Below, in pieces: positions 57,581-64,000 of a stretch of 64,000 bases of DNA. This DNA is from Litsea cubeba (taxonomy: Eukaryota > Streptophyta > Magnoliopsida > Laurales > Lauraceae), in the NCBI GenBank assembly GCA_012931725.1, contig CM022948.1, forward strand, positions 69,728,444 through 69,792,443. Reading direction: 5' to 3'. Below the pieces are notes generated by a model, which saw nothing but the letters and a program-made list of their open reading frames with translations, was not told the DNA's origin and made no database searches. How positions within the stretch are numbered: position 1 is the stretch's first letter; the number at the start of each line of letters is the position of its first letter. The position numbers and the translations under genes were made by a program.

Positions 57581-57807
57581 AGGACCGATCGATCGCCCAT
57601 CAGGTCCGATCGATCGGACTGTAAATAACTGAGAGGGTTCTCAGGACCGATCGATCGCCCATCAGGTTCGATCGATCGAACTGTAAATAACTGAGAGGGT
57701 TCTCAGGACCGATCGATCGCCCATCAGGTCCGATCGATCGGACTGTAAATAACTGAGAGGGTCTTCAGGACCGATCGATCGCCCTTCAGGTCCGATCGAT
57801 CGGACTG
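57581..57807 (+). repeat. 62-bp tandem repeat with CGATCGATCG palindromes
   Basis: Copies start at 57581, 57643, 57705 and 57767 (last one partial), exact period 62. Each unit has two CGATCGATCG-type palindromes spaced by CCCATCAGGTC and a spacer CTGTAAATAACTGAGAGGGT. Confidence 0.95.
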
Positions 57808-58595
57808 AAATGAGATGAACGGTAATTAAGAGAGTTGTGGGACTATTTTTCCAGATTCATTCCAAGCCCATACTCAAGTCCAATTCAGCTCTATCCCTTA
57901 TCTTCTTGATTTGAAGACATTGAACCTGTATTGATGCATTTAAACCCATGAAAGATTGGGGTAAATTGTGAGGGGCTGTAGTGTGGAAGTATCATTTGGA
58001 GCCCCAATGTTATTCAAGGATGGGTAAGGTATTGTATGAAGTCCGAAGGAAGGAGGAAACCTCATCAGGGAGATTCCATGAGATTGTATAGATTGACCAA
58101 TGTGGATAAGGACCCGGAATGTCCCTAACTCTTAAAGAGTACCAAAATTTCATCATAACTGACATACGGGACCCTATTCACACTGATTCAATTCTAGAAA
58201 CTCCATTGTTAGCCTATAAAGGTGGGAAAACTATTTGTATTCGATTTTCAACTAAACTCCTATTTTGGGATTTCAAATCAACTTGATATGACTAGACTGT
58301 TCCAAGAATACTAGAAGTGATGTGTTTAGCTTTTGCTAACTTGTGTATGGCGACTTGAGATGGATGTGTATTTGTGTCTATGGCACCCCGTTCTTGTATT
58401 ATGCATATGATTTGATTTATCGTATTTGACCTATGAGTCGGCACCACTGAGCTTGGACGACCTCGTCGGTTTGATCCACCGACTTGGGGTTCCTTCCCCT
58501 CCTGATAGTCAGCTGCAGTCTGGAATTTGCATAGTTTACCCGGTTCGCTACCGTGGTCCTGTATAGTATATATATTATAGTATTTATCGTTGTTC

Positions 58596-58679
58596 CTCCT
58601 CACCTCGTGTGACTGAGGTCAATGATCCTGTTTATCATTGTTCCTCCTCACCTCGTGTGACTGAGGCCAATGATCCTGT
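58596..58679 (+). repeat. Short tandem repeat in the LTR
   Basis: TTCCTCCTCACCTCGTGTGACTGAGG(T/C)CAATGATCCTGTT-type units of about 42 bases occur twice in tandem. Confidence 0.85.
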
Positions 58680-59501
58680 TAGGGTATGTGCTCTCTTCAC
58701 TTCGGTGAAGGGAGGATCTAGCTTGTGGGGTTGCCATCTTGACAGTTTCCGTATCCTTGTTACCTTACATGATTTATTGCATATGTACTTCTTTTGAAAT
58801 GATACATTGTCTTTTACAAAGCTCATTGTTTACCCATAAGTTTTCTTAACTCTTGCATAGCATCATTGTTTTATTATTGTTATGTCTTTTCACCCACCTG
58901 TCAGACCGTCGTGTCTGATCCATTTATTTTGGTACTCAGGTCCCGAGCTTATTGCCATTGAGGAGGAGCCAGAGGAGGCGGTCGGTGAACCGCAACGAGT
59001 GATTGAGTGGCAAGCCGATGATGTCATGTAGACATTCGGCCTTGCCTTGAGAACGATACACTTTGGGAACTTGATATCTTTGGTTTAGATTTCATTTGGT
59101 TGTACGGTCTTTGTTGACCGTTATTTTGGGGGCATTAATCAACTGATACTTTGTAATTATACTTAACTTTACTTTTGGGGAAAACATGCTTGATCATTGC
59201 TCATCCTGATATCTCATCATGTTAACCATAAATCAGCCTTGTTTATGGATTTGAATGGTATTAATATGGTTTACTACACGCTTCCGCAATTATGAGAATG
59301 TGTTTGATATGGTTGCATGTGAGATGAGGTGTAAAGATAATCCTCACCGCGGAACCCTGTGGGAAATCACGTGCACGGATAAATGTTCTTTTAATTCCGT
59401 GTGCGTTTTAGCCAAAGAGGTGCACGTGGCGCGGCATCACCCACCAACCGTCCCGACTCCCGGACTCGGATCCTTCCCCTTTCGGTCCGGGGTCGCGACA
59501 G

Positions 59502-59517
59502 GACTGGTATCAGAGCG
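59502..59517 (+). other. Primer-binding site of the second gypsy element
   Basis: GACTGGTATCAGAGCG directly after the LTR matches the initiator methionine tRNA complement. Confidence 0.85.
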
Positions 59518-59652
59518 GGACATGTTTCAGGCAATTAAAAGAAACTAGAAATCTTAAGTACGTGGCGAGGATCCGTTAGATAGAATCGTGTGAGCAATGT
59601 GTGACCACCCTGTACTTGGTTTATATGTGCTAACAATTTGTTTTGCAGCGTT

Positions 59653-62600
59653 ATGCCACCTCGCAAAAGAACAGCAAACAGTAATCACATTGCCAGTAAC
59701 AGCGAGAGTGCAGGGTTTAGTACAGAGGAACTTCAGGACAACAATATGCAGAATCAATTCCAGCAGATGATGCAGGCTATGCTAGACCAACAACGTCAAG
59801 CAAATGAAAATCAGGCTAGACTCCAAGCACAAGCTCATGAGACACAGACCAGATTGCAAGAACAGATGCTTAAGAAAGATGAGGATCATGCTAGGGAGAT
59901 AGCTCAAATGCAGGCACAGTTGTTGGGAATATTAGAGAGGAGACCGGAACCAATCCCAGTTGCACCACCTGGTCCGGTAAACATTAGAGGGAATGATCCT
60001 AATGTGTTGTATGAGCGGTTCAGGAAGAGAGGACCGAAAGAATTTTTGGGGACTGAGGACCCAATGGCAGCAGATGATTGGCTTGAGCACACCGAAAATA
60101 TATTTGAGATCTTCATATGTACCGGTGTAGAACGTGTACAGCTTGCAGCCTCTATGTTTGTTGGTTTAGCAGATATTTGGTGGAAGACCGTCAAGGCAGA
60201 ATATAGGACAATGGCTGATGCAGAAGCTTGGGCTAGCTTCAAGAGACAGTTTGGAGAGAAATATGTACCTACACATGTCAATAGGCAAAAAGCAGTAGAA
60301 TTTCAGCAACTTGTGCAAGGAAACATGTCAGTCCTCGAATACCTCACCAAATTTGAGAGATTGTCAAGGTATGCACCGGAGTTAGTAGATACAGAGGAGA
60401 AGAAGATAACCAAGTTCCTTGAGGGACTTCACCCGATTATTGAGAGGGATGCTACCGGGGTTGTACCACCCGTTACCTTTGAAGAAGCTGTCAAGAGAGC
60501 ATACAAATTTGAGAACTTCCACAACAAGATCATCAAGAACCAAGGAAAGGGTCAAGGCCAACAACAGCAGAACAATCAACAGAGAAACAATCAAAACAAG
60601 AGGCCAAGACAAGAGCATAATGCACAGAATCAAGGAGCTTGTATCCATTGTGGAAAATATCATGGGAACGCCCAGTGCCGTACTATCACGGGGGCATGTT
60701 TTAGATGTGGTTCGATGGACCATCAGATGAGGGAATGCCCAAGACAGAATAGACAACAACATGGAGTACAGCGTCAGGCACCACCTCAGAATGCGTTAGT
60801 AGTTCAGAATCAAGTAAGGCCACTACAACAACAGGCACCTCAGCCACAGTTTAGGCCACAACAACAACAGCAACAACCGGCCCGTCAGCAAGGACAGAAT
60901 CAAAATCAGAATCAGCATCCTCAGAATCAGAATAGGAATGCACCACAAGGCAGGCAACAGCAAGGGCAGAACAGGCCACCACAAAGGGCACAACTCTATG
61001 CTGTCAATAGAGCTGATGCGGAGGCTGAAGGCAATGTAGTGGAAGGTACACTTCTCGTTTGTGGTTTTGATGCTAAGGTTTTGTTTGACCCTGGCTCTAC
61101 TCACTCATTCCTATCTCCAAAATTTGCTATGTTGATTGATATGCATGCTAGAGAGTTGAGTTTCATTCTGACTGTGACTACCCCTTTAGGTAAGGAAGTT
61201 GTTTGTAGAACTTTTTACCCTAGTTGTCCAGTCATGATAGGAGAAGTAGTATTACCGGCAGATCTCATTTTGTTGGAGATGCAGGATTTTGATGTCATCC
61301 TAGGGATGGATTGGTTAGCAGGATACCATGCTACTATGGATTGTTTCCATAAGACCTTAACTTTTAAGTTAGAGGAGACCCAAGCAGGGGTGTTGTTTCA
61401 GGGAGAGAGGAGTAGTTCTGGTGCAGGGTTTATTTCAGCATTGAAGGCTGATAGACTTCTGAAAAGTGGTTGTGAGGGTTATTTGGCGTTTATCACGGAG
61501 GATAAACGGTCCCAAGGGGTGGAGGAGATCCCAATTGTTTGTGAGTTTCCGGATGTTTTCCCGGAGGAGATACCAGGATTGCCACCCATTAGAGAGATAG
61601 ACTTCACTATTGAGTTGTTACCGGGGACTGCTCCGATATCTATCGCACCTTATAGAATGGCCCCGGCAGAATTGGGAGAGTTGAAGATGCAATTGCAAGA
61701 ACTTCTGAACAAAGGTTTTGTGAGACCTAGTGTGTCACCGTGGGGAGCACCAGTTTTGTTTGTAAAGAAGAAGGATGGTTCTATGAGAATGTGTATTGAC
61801 TATAGAAGATTGAACCAAGTGACCATCAAAAACAAATATCCATTGCCAAGGATAGATGAATTGTTTGATCAGTTGCAAGGAGCTGCTTACTTTTCGAAGA
61901 TTGATTTGAGGTCAGGCTACCATCAATTGAGAGTTAGAGACTCAGATGTACCAAAAACAGCCTTTCGGACAAGATATGGACACTATGAGTTTCTAGTGAT
62001 GCCATTTGGTTTGACTAATGCACCGGCAGTTTTCATGGCATTGATGAACAAAATATTTGCGGAGTATTTGGATCAGTTTACAGTGGTGTTTATTGATGAT
62101 ATTTTGGTGTATTCCAAGACCAAAGAAGAACACGAAGAACATTTGAGGATAGCACTCCAGCTTTTGAGGGAGAATCAGTTGTTTGCAAAACTTAGTAAGT
62201 GTGAATTTTGGTTGGACCAAGTCACATTTTTGGGTCATATCATCTCCAAAGAAGGATTATCAGTGGACCCGTCCAAGATTGAGGCAGTCATGAATTGGGA
62301 TAGACCGAAGAATGCATCAGAAATCAGGAGTTTTCTTGGATTGGCAGGATATTATAGGAGGTTTGTGCAAGGATTTTCGTCGATTGCGTCACCTTTGACG
62401 AAGTTGACGAGGAAGAATGCACCATATGTTTGGACGGACAAGTGTGAGGCTAGTTTCCAAGAGCTGAAGAAGAGATTGACTACAGCTCCAGTCCTTACTT
62501 TGCCATCTGGGAGCGGCGGTTTTACCATTTTTACCGATGCTTCCAGTGTTGGACTGGGATGCGTGTTAATGCAAGATGGGAAGGTAGTTGCATATGGGTC

Positions 62601-64000
62601 CCGGCAGTTGAAAGATCATGAGAAGAACTATGCAACACATGATCTCGAGTTGGCCGCAGTTGTTTTAGCTTTGAAGATGTGGAGACACTACCTCTATGGA
62701 GAAAAGTTTGAGGTTCACTCCGATCACCGTAGCCTACAGTACTTGTTTTCTCAGAAGGAGTTGAACATGAGGCAGAGGAGATGGATGGAATATATCAAGG
62801 ATTACGATTTTCCAATCAAGTATCACCCGGGGAAAGCGAATGTAGTTGCAGATGCCTTGAGCAGAAAGTCAGTGAGCATGGCAAGTCTTCGTGGGACTTA
62901 TGTGGTACAACAGTTAGAGGAGATGAGAGTAGATTTTCAGCTACTAAGAGAGGGTGTCATGCTGGCAAACATGTCAGTGTCAGAGCCTTCTTTCATTCAG
63001 AAGATCAAAGAGAATCAGTTGCAAGACCCAGAATTGGCTAAGATTTCTGAGCACCTAGCAGATCGTCCGGATTTTCGGATTGTGGATGGAGTTTTGTATT
63101 ACCGAGACCGTCTGTGTGTGCCTAACTTGGAGGACTTGAGGAATGATATCATGTCTGATGCTCACAATACCAAGTATTCCATACATCCGGGCAGTACGAA
63201 GATGTATCAGAATTTGAAAGGCAGATTTTGGTGGAATAACATGAAGAGAGAGATAGCAGCTTTCGTCTCTCGTTGTATGACATGTCAGTTGATCAAGGCA
63301 GAACATCAGAAGCCTCCAGGGTTACTACGACCATTAGAGATTCCGGAATGGAAATGGGAGCACATTACCATGGACTTCATATCGGGTTTACCGAAGACTA
63401 GTAAGGGCAATGATGCTATTTGGGTCATAGTGGACCGTCTCACCAAGTCAGCTCATTTCCTACCGATGAAGACTGGAAAGAAAATGCATATGTTACCTTT
63501 GGCTCAGTTGTTTGTCACAGAGATTGTCAGTCGTCATGGACAGCCAGTTTCCATCACATCTGATAGAGACAGCAGATTTGTCTCAAGATTTTGGAAGACA
63601 TTGCATGAGTCTATGGGTACGAAGTTACAGTTCAGCACAGCCTATCACCCACAGACCGATGGTCAGTCAGAAAGGACAATTCAGACACTTGAGGATATGC
63701 TTCGAGCTTGTGTGTTAGATTTCAAGACTCAGTGGGATGAAGCCTTACCGTTGTGTGAGTTCGCTTACAACAACAGTTTCCACTCTAGTATCGGTATGGC
63801 ACCTTTTGAGGCTTTGTATGGCAGAAGGTGTAGAACACCTGTTTGTTGGGAAGAAGTTGGTACTCGCAGTTTCCATGGACCGACCATTGTTAGTGAGACA
63901 AGCGACAAGGTCAAGTTGATCCAAGAACGTCTGAAAGTGGCTCAGAGTAGACAGAAGAGTTATGCAGATTCTCATAGAAGGGATTTACAATTTAAAGAAG
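59653..64000 (+). CDS. Gypsy gag-pol polyprotein, uninterrupted, runs off the window
   Basis: A single frame of at least 1449 codons starts MPPRKRTANSNHI. Order: Gag coiled coil (about 59700-59930); Gag core (FLGTEDPMAADDWLEHTENI, FKRQFGEKYVPTHV); two zinc knuckles (CIHCGKYHGNAQC and CFRCGSMDHQMREC, about 60640-60740); a Gln/Asn-rich linker; protease with FDPGSTHSF and ILGMDWL (61080-61320); RT with CIDYRRLNQVTIKNKYPLPR and FIDDILVYS (about 61660-62200); RNase H with FTDASSVGLGCVL (62525-62860); integrase with finger CMTCQLIKA, catalytic MDFISGLP, SITSDRDSRF and DGQSERTIQ. All listed catalytic residues are present, so this copy may be competent or very recently inserted. The protein is truncated only by the window edge, after the integrase core. 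Confidence 0.93.
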   Translation, partial: MPPRKRTANSNHIASNSESAGFSTEELQDNNMQNQFQQMMQAMLDQQRQANENQARLQAQAHETQTRLQEQMLKKDEDHAREIAQMQAQLLGILERRPEPIPVAPPGPVNIRGNDPNVLYERFRKRGPKEFLGTEDPMAADDWLEHTENIFEIFICTGVERVQLAASMFVGLADIWWKTVKAEYRTMADAEAWASFKRQFGEKYVPTHVNRQKAVEFQQLVQGNMSVLEYLTKFERLSRYAPELVDTEEKKITKFLEGLHPIIERDATGVVPPVTFEEAVKRAYKFENFHNKIIKNQGKGQGQQQQNNQQRNNQNKRPRQEHNAQNQGACIHCGKYHGNAQCRTITGACFRCGSMDHQMRECPRQNRQQHGVQRQAPPQNALVVQNQVRPLQQQAPQPQFRPQQQQQQPARQQGQNQNQNQHPQNQNRNAPQGRQQQGQNRPPQRAQLYAVNRADAEAEGNVVEGTLLVCGFDAKVLFDPGSTHSFLSPKFAMLIDMHARELSFILTVTTPLGKEVVCRTFYPSCPVMIGEVVLPADLILLEMQDFDVILGMDWLAGYHATMDCFHKTLTFKLEETQAGVLFQGERSSSGAGFISALKADRLLKSGCEGYLAFITEDKRSQGVEEIPIVCEFPDVFPEEIPGLPPIREIDFTIELLPGTAPISIAPYRMAPAELGELKMQLQELLNKGFVRPSVSPWGAPVLFVKKKDGSMRMCIDYRRLNQVTIKNKYPLPRIDELFDQLQGAAYFSKIDLRSGYHQLRVRDSDVPKTAFRTRYGHYEFLVMPFGLTNAPAVFMALMNKIFAEYLDQFTVVFIDDILVYSKTKEEHEEHLRIALQLLRENQLFAKLSKCEFWLDQVTFLGHIISKEGLSVDPSKIEAVMNWDRPKNASEIRSFLGLAGYYRRFVQGFSSIASPLTKLTRKNAPYVWTDKCEASFQELKKRLTTAPVLTLPSGSGGFTIFTDASSVGLGCVLMQDGKVVAYGSRQLKDHEKNYATHDLELAAVVLALKMWRHYLYGEKFEVHSDHRSLQYLFSQKELNMRQRRWMEYIKDYDFPIKYHPGKANVVADALSRKSVSMASLRGTYVVQQLEEMRVDFQLLREGVMLANMSVSEPSFIQKIKENQLQDPELAKISEHLADRPDFRIVDGVLYYRDRLCVPNLEDLRNDIMSDAHNTKYSIHPGSTKMYQNLKGRFWWNNMKREIAAFVSRCMTCQLIKAEHQKPPGLLRPLEIPEWKWEHITMDFISGLPKTSKGNDAIWVIVDRLTKSAHFLPMKTGKKMHMLPLAQLFVTEIVSRHGQPVSITSDRDSRFVSRFWKTLHESMGTKLQFSTAYHPQTDGQSERTIQTLEDMLRACVLDFKTQWDEALPLCEFAYNNSFHSSIGMAPFEALYGRRCRTPVCWEEVGTRSFHGPTIVSETSDKVKLIQERLKVAQSRQKSYADSHRRDLQFKE

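Larger units (their letters stand above)
56361..59500 (+). repeat. 5' LTR (3140 bases) of the second gypsy element
   Basis: TG...CA ends and an adjoining primer site define it. It contains a 62-base tandem repeat at 57581-57807 and a repeated CATTGTTCCTCCTCACCTCG segment near 58590-58670. Confidence 0.85.
56361..64000 (+). mobile_element. Ty3/gypsy element with 3.1-kb LTR, open at the window end
   Basis: The 5' LTR runs from TGTAAGACCCC (56361) to GGTCGCGACA (59500), followed by the primer site CTGGTATCAGAGCGGGA. The gag-pol frame starts at 59653 and has no stop to the end of the window. The order protease, RT, RNase H, integrase identifies gypsy; the very long LTR and Met-tRNA primer site fit a chromovirus such as the Tekay/Del group, but the chromodomain and 3' LTR would lie outside. 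Confidence 0.9.

Noticed and set aside
1..64000. CRISPR arrays, operons, or bacterial-type systems
   Set aside because: The sequence is plant nuclear DNA; the direct repeats seen are LTRs, minisatellites or tandem duplications, and no spacer-repeat array is present.

Overview
This is a plant nuclear genome window, almost certainly from a flowering plant. The genes have GT-AG introns, the protein families are plant-specific (NET2/KIP1 actin-binding protein, zinc-finger homeodomain, pectin methylesterase with PMEI pro-domain, plant mobile domain), and several classes of plant transposable element are present. Intron sizes (2.7 kb and 9 kb) and nested insertions suggest a medium to large genome. 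I cannot name the species; a magnoliid or other early-diverging lineage would be a guess.

Four host genes have usable models. (1) A conserved plant protein of unknown function, + strand, two exons (4719-5193 and 7935-7984). (2) A NET2-type protein, + strand, with a 94-base first exon at 11087-11180 and the rest at 20183-23022. Its 9-kb intron is filled with transposons. (3) A small intronless zinc-finger homeodomain (ZHD) gene, - strand, 38867-39361. (4) A type-I pectin methylesterase-like gene, + strand, two exons (41122-42226 and 43073-43779), whose catalytic Asp136 equivalent is Asn. A broken U1 snRNP C (U1C) pseudogene lies on the - strand at 44172-45120; one of its introns holds a retroposed copy of an unknown transcript.

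Mobile DNA dominates the rest. A gag-only copia-type LTR element (13954-18502, TSD ACCAG) sits antisense in the NET2 intron. A nearly complete Ty3/gypsy element of Tat type (27345-37852, TSD ACAAC, 607-base LTRs) carries a second RNase H and a multi-exon antisense gene between pol and the 3' LTR; its gag-pol is interrupted by stops and frameshifts. A second gypsy element (56361 to beyond the window end, 3.14-kb LTR) has a gag-pol frame open to the last base and interrupts an older LTR-like sequence. A Mutator-like element with a decayed plant mobile domain gene (46696-50184) shares its ends with shorter derivatives at 256-1175, 10012-10343 and 50185-50725. Other MITEs, SINE-like units and simple repeats are scattered between.

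Layout: 1-3.6 kb repeats; 3.6-8.5 kb unknown-function gene; 8.5-11 kb MITEs; 11-23 kb NET2 gene with its filled intron; 23-27.3 kb intergenic, with one copy of a duplication whose other copy flanks the ZHD gene; 27.3-37.9 kb Tat element; 38-44 kb ZHD and pectinesterase genes; 44-46 kb U1C pseudogene and foldback MITEs; 46.7-50.7 kb MULE; 50.7-56.4 kb mostly empty; 56.4-64 kb second gypsy element. The host genes show no operon-like relationship. No unambiguous new system is present; the most unusual points are the spliced antisense gene, the palindromic word clusters in several retroelements, and the ZHD present/absent duplication.
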